A stretch of 64,000 nucleotides of DNA from Sporocytophaga sp. (GCF_017745095.1 NZ_JAGHZZ010000003.1:62001-126000), one strand, 5' to 3'; numbered from the stretch's first letter, positions 38,516 to 46,920 are shown. The notes: generated by a model not told the origin, from the letters alone. A program made the numbers and translations.

Positions 38516-38977
38516 ATGAGAAGGATATTTTATAGCATGATAATTTTTTCCCTGGTATTGGGATCCTGCAGCTCCAAAGGTAGGTCAAGAGGCAGATCCT
38601 ATATGAATACAAAAGGTGTAAATAAGGGAAATATCGCAGCTAGTTCACCAACCAAAAAACAACAAGAGACTGAAGAAAGCAATGTTGATTCTGATGGCTA
38701 TGCATACAGCTTTTCTAGGACTAGAATAAATTTTCAAGGGGCTTCTGGGATGGGTATGGGAGGAAGTTATGCTTCTACCTATTTCGCTGGTGAAGACAAG
38801 AAAATTGCAGCAGAAAAGAAACATCCTTCAAAGCCTTCACCAACTGTAAAAAAATCTTATGCTGACACTACTGCATATATACAACAAAGTTATCCAGAGA
38901 CAGACTCTGCATATAGTAGCAATAAAGACGCTGATACCAGCGCTTATAAGCAGGAATGGCAGCAATATAACTGGTAA
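38516..38977 (+). CDS. Small lipoprotein, first of three
   Basis: A 153-residue protein starting MRRIFYSMIIFSLVLGSCSS at the ATG at 38516, chosen for its spacing from the strong Shine-Dalgarno. The lipobox is LGSC (Cys18). The mature part is Ser/Lys/Tyr-rich and low in hydrophobic residues, with a Gly-rich stretch GASGMGMGGSYAS in the middle and Tyr-containing repeats (SYADTTAYIQQSY, AYSS, SAYKQEW) near the end. No domain recognised. It heads a run of three small lipoproteins 5 and 18 bases apart, suggesting one operon. Envelope location is inferred. Confidence 0.8.
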   Translation: MRRIFYSMIIFSLVLGSCSSKGRSRGRSYMNTKGVNKGNIAASSPTKKQQETEESNVDSDGYAYSFSRTRINFQGASGMGMGGSYASTYFAGEDKKIAAEKKHPSKPSPTVKKSYADTTAYIQQSYPETDSAYSSNKDADTSAYKQEWQQYNW

Positions 38978-38982
38978 AAACT

Positions 38983-39225
38983 ATGAAAAAGATTATAATA
39001 GCTCTTTCATTGGCAATGGTAGTTTTCGGATTTGGATGTAAAAGCCAAACTGGTACTGAAAGCTATAGCATCAATACAGAGCGGGAGTTGCCTGAAGGAG
39101 CATCTCAAGACACGGAATATAATTATAATAGCGCGAGTCCCGAAGCCGAAAACGGTCCTGTTGAGGGACAGCAGGGGGCACACGGTACCAATGCATGGTT
39201 TTTCAATGGGAGAACGAGAGAATAA
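38983..39225 (+). CDS. Small lipoprotein, second of three
   Basis: An 80-residue protein with signal MKKIIIALSLAMVVFGFGCK; the Cys in GFGC is the likely lipidation site. The mature chain is acidic and Asn/Ser/Glu-rich (TERELPEGASQDTEYNYNSA) and ends HGTNAWFFNGRTRE. No family recognised. It begins five bases after the first lipoprotein and is followed after 18 bases by the third. Confidence 0.75.
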   Translation: MKKIIIALSLAMVVFGFGCKSQTGTESYSINTERELPEGASQDTEYNYNSASPEAENGPVEGQQGAHGTNAWFFNGRTRE

Positions 39226-39243
39226 AATCAAAATAGCAATGAG

Positions 39244-39504
39244 ATGAAAAGGATTTTCAAATCGGGATTGTTTCTGATAGCCTTGGGTACAATCTTTTCT
39301 TGTGGCAGAGACTATGAAACCGTCGATGCAGCATTTAAAGATACATTAAAGGTCAATGATGTACCCAATAAAGAGCTTCAGGAAAAAGATCCCGCAAATC
39401 TTGTGGATACCAAACCGTCTGCTCCTGGAGCAGCTGAATCAGACACAAAGAAAGCTGATGCTCAGGCTAGCGAAAGCGTTAGTGATAGTAGCGACAAGAA
39501 ATAA
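39244..39504 (+). CDS. Small lipoprotein, third of three
   Basis: An 86-residue protein with signal MKRIFKSGLFLIALGTIFSC and lipobox Cys20. The mature part is hydrophilic, with many Asp, Lys, Ala and Ser (FKDTLKVNDVPNKELQEKDP, SDTKKADAQASESVSDSSDK) and is probably disordered. No domain recognised. It is followed by a 15-bp inverted repeat that may end the transcript. Confidence 0.75.
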   Translation: MKRIFKSGLFLIALGTIFSCGRDYETVDAAFKDTLKVNDVPNKELQEKDPANLVDTKPSAPGAAESDTKKADAQASESVSDSSDKK

Positions 39505-39510
39505 ATGTAT

Positions 39511-39556
39511 AAACTATTCTGGTATTTTAATTCGATCCAACATACCAGAATAGTTT
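39511..39556 (+). terminator. 15-bp inverted repeat after the lipoprotein trio, possible terminator
   Basis: AAACTATTCTGGTAT (39511-39525) and ATACCAGAATAGTTT (39542-39556) pair perfectly around a 16-base loop. It lies seven bases after the third lipoprotein stop. Only a weak T-rich stretch follows (TAAAACATTATTTT), so it may be a terminator or an mRNA-stabilising hairpin. Confidence 0.5.
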
Positions 39557-39697
39557 TAAAACATTATTTTATCTTAAGGGTAATTTTTATTAAAATGTAT
39601 TTCCTCTTCTAATCAAAGAGATTTATTCGATAAATTAGTTTACAGACATTTTTATAACAAATTGCAATGCATCTAACTATTTAAAAAGTACGTTAAC

Positions 39698-40414
39698 ATG
39701 ATGGTGAGAAATAGCATTCTAGTTTTGATTTTAGCAATCCTTGCCTCATTATTCAACAACCTGTATTCAGGAACGGGTCACCTGGTGCTGACCAAAAATG
39801 AGGTCAGAAAGGAATATAAAAAAGCAGACTATATTTCCAAATATGACAGCCTTATGAAAGAGTTTGGGCAAAACAAAATTTTGCCTCAAGGTTATGAATT
39901 GCAGGCATTAATAGCCTTATCTCATTTCCCTGAACTGAAAGGAGTGAAAATTAAATTTGTCATGAAGCCTGCATATATTCCACTTACCTCACAGCCAAAC
40001 CTCTGGACAATTCTGAGGAAAACTGATCATAGGGAATATTTGGTAATTATTAGTAGTCAGAGCAGTCCAATTATGGATAATATCATCCTCAAAAGTCTGT
40101 CATTTAATGCTCAGATAGGAGTTATTGGTCATGAACTCGCTCATACAGCTTTTTACATCAATAAAAGTGGGGAAGAATTAGCATCTGTTGCTCTGGATTA
40201 TATATTCCCCAATACAAGATCTCAATTTGAAAAAGATACCGACCGCCGGACAATAAGACATGGTTTGGGTTGGCAACTTTATGAGTATGCTGCTTATGTG
40301 AGAAGTCTTCCCGAAATGGAAGGTGATAATGACTGGATTGATCAGTATTATATGAGCCCAAAAAGAATTCTGGATTATATGGCATTATTACCAGAATATT
40401 CTCTTCACCAATAA
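39698..40414 (+). CDS. Membrane-anchored or secreted HExxH metallopeptidase-like protein
   Basis: The 238 residues start MMVRNSILVLILAILASLFN, a signal peptide or anchor. The zinc motif is GVIGHELAHTAF with His145, Glu146 and His149. Glu178 in SQFEKDTDRRTIRHG is a candidate third ligand, resembling the ExxxD of M48-type enzymes. Upstream, IKFVMKPAYIPLTSQP resembles the beta-strand edge of such folds. It stands alone between the lipoproteins and ruvX. Substrate unknown; peptidase function is inferred from the motif only. Confidence 0.72.
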   Translation: MMVRNSILVLILAILASLFNNLYSGTGHLVLTKNEVRKEYKKADYISKYDSLMKEFGQNKILPQGYELQALIALSHFPELKGVKIKFVMKPAYIPLTSQPNLWTILRKTDHREYLVIISSQSSPIMDNIILKSLSFNAQIGVIGHELAHTAFYINKSGEELASVALDYIFPNTRSQFEKDTDRRTIRHGLGWQLYEYAAYVRSLPEMEGDNDWIDQYYMSPKRILDYMALLPEYSLHQ

Positions 40415-40436
40415 ATCTCCAGCTTAATAAAATTTG

Positions 40437-40853
40437 TTACCTTCTTTGTTGCTCAAGGAATGATTGTAAAATAATAGTAGCGCTTATTTTATCTATATTG
40501 CCTTTCTCTCTCCTATCCTTCTTTTTCATTCCTCCGGCAATCATAGCATCTAAAGCCATGGAACTCGTAAATCTTTCATCCACAAAGTGAATAGGAATTG
40601 AAGGTAGAGCTTTAATTAATTTCTCTGAAAAAGCTTTTACATATTTTGCATTTTCAGAGTCATTATTATCTAGGGTCTTGGGCATACCAACTACGAAGGT
40701 TTCAACATCTTCTTTACTGCAATATGCTTTTAAAAAATCAAGAGCCTTGGATTCTTCAATTGTATCAAGTGCTGTTGCTATAATTTTTAATGGATCTGTT
40801 ACAGCTAGTCCCACTCGCCTTCTTCCATAATCAATAGCTAGAATTCTACCCAT
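40437..40853 (-). CDS. ruvX: RuvX/YqgF family putative Holliday junction resolvase
   Basis: The RNase H-like YqgF family acts in pre-16S rRNA processing or Holliday junction resolution. The 138 residues contain GRILAIDYGRRRVGLAVTDP with the first catalytic Asp, FVVGMPKTLDNNDSENAKYV and the catalytic-Glu/Arg stretch FVDERFTSSMALDAM. It lies 12 bases after the membrane protein gene at 40866-42257 on the same strand. Length is typical. Confidence 0.93.
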   Translation of the reverse strand: MGRILAIDYGRRRVGLAVTDPLKIIATALDTIEESKALDFLKAYCSKEDVETFVVGMPKTLDNNDSENAKYVKAFSEKLIKALPSIPIHFVDERFTSSMALDAMIAGGMKKKDRREKGNIDKISATIILQSFLEQQRR

Positions 40854-40865
40854 ATTCTTATATCA

Positions 40866-42257
40866 TTAATATTCATATACCCAGATATCAGCCCAATTAC
40901 GGTTTACTTCTGGATTGTGATGAAATGCCGTCACCTTTTTAGGGTTTCGTTTTAAAAGAAAAGGTCCTTCACCTATAGTTATGACTTTTCCCATTTTTAG
41001 TCTACCTATCTTTTCCTTGTCCAACTCCACACTATAAAACTTCCCTTTCACCTTTTGAGCCTCGAGGTAGTAATTGATCGACTGAACAGAAATAAGATTC
41101 AGGGAATCATTTTTACCATCTTCTATCTCATCTACATACATTTTTGCCTGAGCAAGAGCAGTGGGATTCATATGTTGAACCACAAGGTAAACAGTAATGC
41201 TAATATTTGTAAACAGAAAAACCAGAACCATTAGTTTTGCTGATAGATAATTATAGTTTACTATGAAATAAATAATACCATAAGAAATCGTAATCAGAAA
41301 AAAAGGGATAAGAGGCAAAACATCTACCGATCCATGATATTGATTTGGAAAGATAATAGCCCAGATTCCATATAGCCCCAAGGTGCCCGAAATGACGTAG
41401 TTTTTGGCTTTTGGATAGTCAAAACTTAATAAAATGATGATTCCAAAAAAAGTACAGAAAAGAATTCCTACAGAAATGATGAGCGTAAACGGGCTACTGT
41501 CAATCCAAAAGCCTCCCAATCCATCTCTCCAAAGATGTTCTACAAAACTAAATATTTGAGTTACTTTAAAATTCGTTAACCCGAATATGAAATAGTTTTT
41601 TGTGTAATCAGTGGAAAGATTAATAAAATCTGTCCACCCCGTAGCAATAATAACTGGCATTAACCATAGCAACACCCCTATTATAAAGTACCCCAAACAA
41701 GGAATGAATTTATTATTACTAATAAAAGCATACACTAGAGGAACTATCAAAAATGGGAAGTAACCCAATTTAATACCTAACACCAATCCAGCAGCAAAGC
41801 ATCCTTTGTAAACCTGCTTTATTTGATAGTGATCTGGAACGAGGTAGTAAAAACATGCCATCAATCCGGCCACGGCCAAGACATCTGGGAGATACCTGTT
41901 ACTTGCAAGCCAGATTGCCTGACTAAAGAATATTAACAATGCTGTAAGGCTACCTTCTAAAGACACTAAAGGAACTTGAAGAACATTTAAGGTAAAATAA
42001 ATAAGTAAAAAAAGCCCAAATGCACCAATCACGGAAAAAGCGACCGGCATGTTACCTGTAATAAGATATGTAACCTTGGTAATTGCAACAAACAAAGGGG
42101 CTCCTGCATAATCAGCCTGAGAAAGCGCCCAATCAAAATCCATGACATTTAAAGCATAATGAAGATTTTCTACATCTTCCACATAGTAAAGTGATGTGAG
42201 AATCCTGCTAATCAAGCACAGCAAAAGAAGGATAATATTTGGAATATAAATTCTCAA
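40866..42257 (-). CDS. Polytopic membrane protein, GT-C glycosyltransferase-like
   Basis: The 463 residues have about ten hydrophobic segments. The first luminal loop has an acidic stretch, YVEDVENLHYALNVMDFDWA, in the place where GT-C enzymes keep their catalytic Asp. WLASNRYLPDVLAVAGLMACF and the C-terminal periplasmic-like domain (about 385-463) fit PMT-type transferases. The start is TTG at 42257; an in-frame stop lies just upstream and no ATG is close. Donor and acceptor are unknown. It lies directly upstream of ruvX. Confidence 0.75.
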   Translation of the reverse strand: MRIYIPNIILLLLCLISRILTSLYYVEDVENLHYALNVMDFDWALSQADYAGAPLFVAITKVTYLITGNMPVAFSVIGAFGLFLLIYFTLNVLQVPLVSLEGSLTALLIFFSQAIWLASNRYLPDVLAVAGLMACFYYLVPDHYQIKQVYKGCFAAGLVLGIKLGYFPFLIVPLVYAFISNNKFIPCLGYFIIGVLLWLMPVIIATGWTDFINLSTDYTKNYFIFGLTNFKVTQIFSFVEHLWRDGLGGFWIDSSPFTLIISVGILFCTFFGIIILLSFDYPKAKNYVISGTLGLYGIWAIIFPNQYHGSVDVLPLIPFFLITISYGIIYFIVNYNYLSAKLMVLVFLFTNISITVYLVVQHMNPTALAQAKMYVDEIEDGKNDSLNLISVQSINYYLEAQKVKGKFYSVELDKEKIGRLKMGKVITIGEGPFLLKRNPKKVTAFHHNPEVNRNWADIWVYEY

Positions 42258-42677
42258 AAATAAAAATATTATATATTATTATATTACAATTTTTTCCAAA
42301 ACTAAGCAAATTAAATACATCATTTGTAACGATAAGTATAAATTATTTGCTGATAAACAGAAATAAAAACAAGCTTAATTTGCTTAATTCTGAATGATTA
42401 ATATGAATGAACCTTTATACTCAAAGAGAGAGTATTATTCGGAGGATATTCAACAAAGGTTGTATTAAACTCATTTTAATAAATTATCTACAATCCTTTT
42501 TTTTAATCCAGCTTTCTATTCCATATATTAACCTTTACATTTCATCAGTTTGAATAATAGTTAGGGAGAAAGATTCAACAAACTGCAAGAATTTATGATT
42601 TGAATATCTTAAATTAATAACTTTACAAGCGATAATTGGTTATAGAATGTACAACAAATAGTTAAATTTTTTTACAC
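42258..42677. other. 420-base A+T-rich intergenic region
   Basis: This divergent gap between the GT-C-like gene and ctp must hold both promoters, but no full TTTG-N19-TAnnTTTG match was found. A 21-codon open frame at 42403-42468 (MNEPLYSKREYYSEDIQQRL...) is the only coding-like stretch and may be chance or a gene remnant. No tRNA or hairpin of note. Confidence 0.6.
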
Positions 42678-44315
42678 GTGACTCAAAAAACGAATCCAAG
42701 AAAATACTACAAATTCCCAATTTTTCTGGCTCTAGCTGTGATTTGTGGAATCTTTATCGGTGCTGTCATGAACAGCGACGGAAGCAAGAATAATATTACT
42801 CAAAGCTTTAAAAGGTATTATGAAATTCTCAATTATGTGGAAAATGATTATGTTGATACGGTCAACATGGATGAGCTGGTAGATTTTTCCATAGTAAAAA
42901 TGCTGGAAAAATTGGATCCACACACAGCATATATTCCAAAAAAAGATATCGACATTGCCAGATCTCAGCTAGAAGGTGATTTCGAAGGGATCGGGATTGA
43001 ATTTAATATTATCAAAGACACTATCTACGTTGTCGCTCCCATTAGTGGCGGACCATCTGAAGCTGTTGGACTAATGGCTGGAGACAAAATAGTAAAAGTC
43101 GATGATAAATCAGTTGCCGGAGCTGGCATCACCAATGGTGATGTGTTCAGCAAGCTCAGAGGCCCTAAAGGAACTAAAGTGAAAGTAACGATTGTAAGAA
43201 AAAATGCCAAAAAACCTCTGGATTTTGTGATTACTCGTGATAAAATACCTACTTATTCTGTAGATGTATCTTATATGGTTGATCAGACAACAGGTTACAT
43301 CAAAGTCAGTAGATTTTCTGCAAATACTTATACAGAATTCAAACAAGCGCTTACTGGCTTAAAAGCCAAAGGTATGAAACAGCTGATTATAGACCTGAAA
43401 GATAACCCTGGAGGTTACATGGACAGGGCTACAAGAATTGTAGATGAGCTTTTGGATGATAGAAAACTGATTGTTTATACAGATGGAAAGGATCCTCGCT
43501 ATGACTCCAGGATAGAAGCTTATATGAATGGTGATTTTGAAAAAGGTCCTGTTATTGTATTGATAAATGAAGGTAGTGCCTCTGCTTCAGAAATCGTTTC
43601 TGGCGCATTGCAAGATAACGACAGAGCTCTTATTGTAGGCAGAAGATCATTTGGAAAAGGATTGGTTCAAATGCCTATCCCACTGAGTGATGGATCAGAA
43701 CTAAGACTGACAATTTCCAGGTATTATACACCAAGCGGCAGAAGTATTCAGAAGCCATATGATAAAAATAATACTGATGATTATAGCTCCGATCTTCTGA
43801 AAAGATACCAACATGGAGAATTTTTCCATGCAGACAGTATTAAATTCAATGACTCATTAAAGTATAAGACTACGAAAGGTAGATACGTTTATGGAGGCGG
43901 AGGCATCATGCCTGATATTTTTGTTCCAAGAGATACTACAGCATTTACCACCTATCTTGTAGAGCTTTTTAACAAGAATATTATCAGAGAATATACTCTT
44001 GACTACTATTCAAACAATAAAGAGGAACTTCAGAAAATGACTTTTGAAGAATTTAAAAAGACTTTCACAGTCACCGACAAAATGCTGAAAGAAGTAGTTG
44101 ATCTGGCTACAAGGTCAGGAGTGAAATTCAAAGAAAGCGACTTTAATAAATCTAAGAATATGCTTAAAAATAATATCAAAGCATATATTGGAAGAAGCGT
44201 TTGGGGCAATAGTGGATTCTACCCAATCATCAATGAAACTGATGAAATTTATCTTTCCGCATTGAAACAATGGGATAAGGCAAAAGAAATTGAATTAGGG
44301 AAAAAGAAGAAATAA
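42678..44315 (+). CDS. Carboxy-terminal processing protease, S41 family
   Basis: The 545 residues start with GTG at 42678 (TQKTNPRKYYKFPIFLALAV); an in-frame stop upstream excludes a longer form. One N-terminal membrane segment puts the rest in the periplasm. A PDZ domain follows (about 85-175; FEGIGIEFNIIKDTIYVVAP and GLMAGDKIVKVDDKS), then the protease domain with the Ser302/Lys327 dyad in EGSASASEIVSG and RSFGKGLVQ. The C-terminal about 150 residues are a helical extension common in Bacteroidota members. It would trim or degrade envelope proteins. A strong terminator follows. Confidence 0.94.
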   Translation: MTQKTNPRKYYKFPIFLALAVICGIFIGAVMNSDGSKNNITQSFKRYYEILNYVENDYVDTVNMDELVDFSIVKMLEKLDPHTAYIPKKDIDIARSQLEGDFEGIGIEFNIIKDTIYVVAPISGGPSEAVGLMAGDKIVKVDDKSVAGAGITNGDVFSKLRGPKGTKVKVTIVRKNAKKPLDFVITRDKIPTYSVDVSYMVDQTTGYIKVSRFSANTYTEFKQALTGLKAKGMKQLIIDLKDNPGGYMDRATRIVDELLDDRKLIVYTDGKDPRYDSRIEAYMNGDFEKGPVIVLINEGSASASEIVSGALQDNDRALIVGRRSFGKGLVQMPIPLSDGSELRLTISRYYTPSGRSIQKPYDKNNTDDYSSDLLKRYQHGEFFHADSIKFNDSLKYKTTKGRYVYGGGGIMPDIFVPRDTTAFTTYLVELFNKNIIREYTLDYYSNNKEELQKMTFEEFKKTFTVTDKMLKEVVDLATRSGVKFKESDFNKSKNMLKNNIKAYIGRSVWGNSGFYPIINETDEIYLSALKQWDKAKEIELGKKKK

Positions 44316-44341
44316 AAGTTGAAAGCTCAAAGTTAAAAAGT

Positions 44342-44370
44342 AAAAGGACCGTGCGATCGGTCCTTTTTTT
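44342..44370 (+). terminator. Terminator after the S41 protease gene
   Basis: GGACCG and CGGTCC pair around a six-base loop, with AAAA before and seven T after. It begins 27 bases after the ctp stop. Confidence 0.88.
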
Positions 44371-44478
44371 GTATTTGGTCATTTTGTATATTATAATTCA
44401 CCCCAATAATATCTTTTGTTCAACTTGTAGCAATGATTAACTTAACTAAGTTCAGTTCTCTGAAAGTATTACTCAAAG

Positions 44479-44512
44479 AAAAAGGTTGCCTATACTTAAG
44501 CAACCTTTTTCT
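44479..44512. terminator. Bidirectional terminator, probably for the serine hydrolase gene
   Basis: AAAAGGTTGC and GCAACCTTTT pair around a ten-base loop, with A and T runs outside. It lies 43 bases beyond the stop of the convergent lipoprotein hydrolase gene. The 108 bases between the two terminators show no clear gene or promoter. Confidence 0.75.
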
Positions 44513-44554
44513 TTTAAAGCACTTTTCACTTGGAAAATCAAACCTGTAAATATT

Positions 44555-45757
44555 TTAAAATTCCGGTTCAAAACCTCTGTCCTGATAAAGGATCGAAATT
44601 ATCTGCTGGGCAAGGTATTTCACCCTTCGGCTGCTGGTATTATTTAAAATAACAATACAATTATTATCCTTTGTAAATCTGATAATGCAAGTATTAGCTC
44701 CCCTCCAGTGTCCAAAATGATAGACGATGTCCGGCTCATTTTTAACTTTTCTCCATCCAAACCCATAATTTATACGCTTACCATTAGTCAGCACAGAATA
44801 ATCGAATGCTTTTTTTATTGTAGAATCAGCCACCAGAATGTTTTTTGCCAAGGCACGGTCCCATTTAAAAAGGTCAATTGCTGAGGAATAGATTCCTTTT
44901 TCACCAACCATTCCATTTCTGAGATCATTTTCATCTGAACTATGTCCGCCCCTGTAAGGACCATAGATTCTTACCCTATTTCTGATTTTACCCTCATCAT
45001 TAATATTATATACATGAGAATTATTCATTCCCAAAGCCTTAAAAATTCTATCTTCTATGAATGATTCATAAGATTGCTTGGAGACTCTTTCTATAATTTC
45101 AGCCAGAAGTACATAATTGCTGTTATTATATGAGAATCTACTCCCGGGTCTGAATTGCACCGGTGGATGAAAATTTTTATATATGTAAATCAAATCTTTG
45201 TTTTTGGCAATTTCGCAGCTATCCCAATAACAGAAAAAATTAGGAAGATAATTGAGAATATTAGGCACTCCGGAACTATGATTCAACAAGTTTCTGACTT
45301 TAATATCCTTGTAAGGAATTTCGGGTAGGTACTTTTGAATGTCATCATCTAAAGAAATTTTCTTTTCTTCACTCAACATCATTATTCCCATCGCAGTGAA
45401 CTGCTTCGAAACAGATGCGAGGTGAAAGGAAGCACTGTCAGAAAGAGGAGTTTTTTTTCTCCAATCAGAAAATCCATAAAAATTATCATAGATGATTTTC
45501 CCATCTTCGGAAACTAGGACACATCCATTAAACTGTTTTGACCGTCCCAGTTTTTGAACAAGGTCTTCTATTTTGGCGGATTTTGTTTTTTGTGACTGCG
45601 ACAGGTTTACTTTAAGAGTATAATAATTCTCTGCAATTTTTACATTATTAGAAATATCACTTTTTTTATTTAAAAAGGACAATTGCCCCTGTGGTCCCTT
45701 CGAGTCACATCCACCCAAAAACAATGTAACCAACAGTAAATAAAGGAGTTTTCTCAT
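44555..45757 (-). CDS. Lipoprotein serine hydrolase, beta-lactamase/PBP class C family
   Basis: The 400 residues begin with a lipoprotein signal (MRKLLYLLLVTLFLGGCDSK, Cys17). The catalytic domain (about 65-385) has SxxK as SVSK (Ser115, Lys118) in FHLASVSKQFTAMG, a YxN motif in FSYNNSNYVLLAEI and a C-terminal HxG in VYHFGHWRGANTCI. This set fits beta-lactamase-related peptidases and esterases, not necessarily a drug-resistance enzyme. Substrate unknown. It is convergent with the S41 protease and divergent from a barrel protein. Confidence 0.88.
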   Translation of the reverse strand: MRKLLYLLLVTLFLGGCDSKGPQGQLSFLNKKSDISNNVKIAENYYTLKVNLSQSQKTKSAKIEDLVQKLGRSKQFNGCVLVSEDGKIIYDNFYGFSDWRKKTPLSDSASFHLASVSKQFTAMGIMMLSEEKKISLDDDIQKYLPEIPYKDIKVRNLLNHSSGVPNILNYLPNFFCYWDSCEIAKNKDLIYIYKNFHPPVQFRPGSRFSYNNSNYVLLAEIIERVSKQSYESFIEDRIFKALGMNNSHVYNINDEGKIRNRVRIYGPYRGGHSSDENDLRNGMVGEKGIYSSAIDLFKWDRALAKNILVADSTIKKAFDYSVLTNGKRINYGFGWRKVKNEPDIVYHFGHWRGANTCIIRFTKDNNCIVILNNTSSRRVKYLAQQIISILYQDRGFEPEF

Positions 45758-45949
45758 AAATACTTTTGAAGTGTTAACAAAATCTGCGAAAATCCGTATA
45801 TGATTTTGCTTTTATCGTGTCTCTTTTAAGAAATATTTAACCAAAACGGTTTAAATTGGTTTTTAATTCAAATATGTTATTAAAAATTGATTATTATTAT
45901 TAATTTTAAACTGGAAAAGAATTTTCAGTTTTTTGATCTTTAAGACAAA

Positions 45950-46798
45950 ATGAAATCAAGGAAAAAACTTTACATTTTTACAATATTTTGTTTATTGTTT
46001 TCCCACTTGGGTTTCTCTCAGGCAAGACATAACCGACTGGTAAACAGGTCTGGATATTTAATGCAGGAGAAGCTTAGCGTTACAGCCCAGCTGGGTCTTT
46101 CATCTTACTATGGTGATTTGTGTGATAAGTTTGATTGTATGCAATTCCGACCTAATTTCGGAATCGGCATGGCTTACAGGTTTAATCCCAACATATATGG
46201 AAGAGCGGAAATAAACTATGTAAGATTAGCATCAAATGATGTGCATAAGGAAAGAAATCTTGATTTCAGATCCGGAAATTTGGAAGCATATGTTGCAGGA
46301 GTATATGACTACTATCCATATACCAAACATTTCAGACGTAGAAAACTTATAAATCCTTACGCATTCTTAGGAGTAGGAATTACTTACTTCAACCCTTACG
46401 GTTCACTGAATGGGCAATGGTATAAACTTAGACCTTTGCATACAGAAGGTAAATCATATAGCCCGGTCACAGCAATCATCCCAGTGGGAGTAGGTTTTAG
46501 AATTAAGTATACAAGACAATTAGAGTTTATGGTTGAAGGTGGTTACAGGTTCACTTTCACAGATTATCTGGATGACGCAAGTTCTTATAAATTCTTGGAT
46601 GACAGCCAATTTACAAATCCTGTAGCCAGAGATATTTCGAACAAGATAAAATCAGGAGAAACTCAAAATTTCCAGAGAGGTAATCCGAAAAGAAATGATG
46701 GATATTTTGTATTTCAGGTAAAAGCAAGATACACCTTTGTATCCAATATCAATAACTTTAGAGGCAGAAGCCCAAGATTCTTAAGAAAGACATACTAG
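45950..46798 (+). CDS. Outer-membrane beta-barrel protein, PorG/DUF6089-like
   Basis: The 282 residues start with a signal peptide (MKSRKKLYIFTIFCLLFSHL then GFSQA). Alternating strands follow: LSVTAQLGLSSYYGDLCDKF, FGIGMAYRFNPNIYGRAEIN, PYAFLGVGITYFNPYGSLNG, IPVGVGFRIKYTRQLEFMVE and YRFTFTDYLDDASSYKFLDD. The early GDL motif and the YLDD-SSY stretch resemble the PorG family of the type IX secretion apparatus. Assignment to secretion is only a suggestion, as no other por genes are nearby. A terminator follows. Confidence 0.72.
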   Translation: MKSRKKLYIFTIFCLLFSHLGFSQARHNRLVNRSGYLMQEKLSVTAQLGLSSYYGDLCDKFDCMQFRPNFGIGMAYRFNPNIYGRAEINYVRLASNDVHKERNLDFRSGNLEAYVAGVYDYYPYTKHFRRRKLINPYAFLGVGITYFNPYGSLNGQWYKLRPLHTEGKSYSPVTAIIPVGVGFRIKYTRQLEFMVEGGYRFTFTDYLDDASSYKFLDDSQFTNPVARDISNKIKSGETQNFQRGNPKRNDGYFVFQVKARYTFVSNINNFRGRSPRFLRKTY

Positions 46799-46827
46799 TA
46801 GATTGTGATTACAATCAATTAATTCCT

Positions 46828-46858
46828 AAAAGCCCCAAAATAATTTTTGGGGCTTTTT
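46828..46858 (+). terminator. Terminator after the barrel protein gene
   Basis: AAAAGCCCCAAAA and TTTTGGGGCTTTT form a 13-bp perfect stem with a TAAT loop, 30 bases after the stop codon. It is symmetrical and could work in both directions. Confidence 0.9.
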
Positions 46859-46881
46859 AATTTAAAATTAAATTAATATTT

Positions 46882-46920
46882 CATTTAAAATCCTTCTGCT
46901 GAACAGAAGAATTTTAAATG
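46882..46920. repeat. 17-bp near-perfect inverted repeat next to a pseudogene
   Basis: CATTTAAAATCCTTCTG and CAGAAGAATTTTAAATG pair with one mismatch around a five-base loop (CTGAA). There is no T run on either side, so it is unlikely to be a terminator. It lies in the 311-base gap between the barrel gene and the methyltransferase remnant; the rest of the gap shows no gene. It could be a small mobile-element relic or a structured RNA. Confidence 0.5.

Noticed and set aside
44436-44555. Short open frame (MINLTKFSSLK...) between the two terminators
   Set aside because: It runs through a strong terminator stem and has no leader, so it is probably chance.
44555-45757. Antibiotic-resistance beta-lactamase
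   Set aside because: The motifs fit the wide class C-related hydrolase family; a lipoprotein with SVSK, YNN and HFG is more likely a peptidase or esterase of unknown substrate.
46801-46816. Small palindrome GATTGTGATTACAATC
   Set aside because: Only six paired bases; likely chance next to the real terminator.
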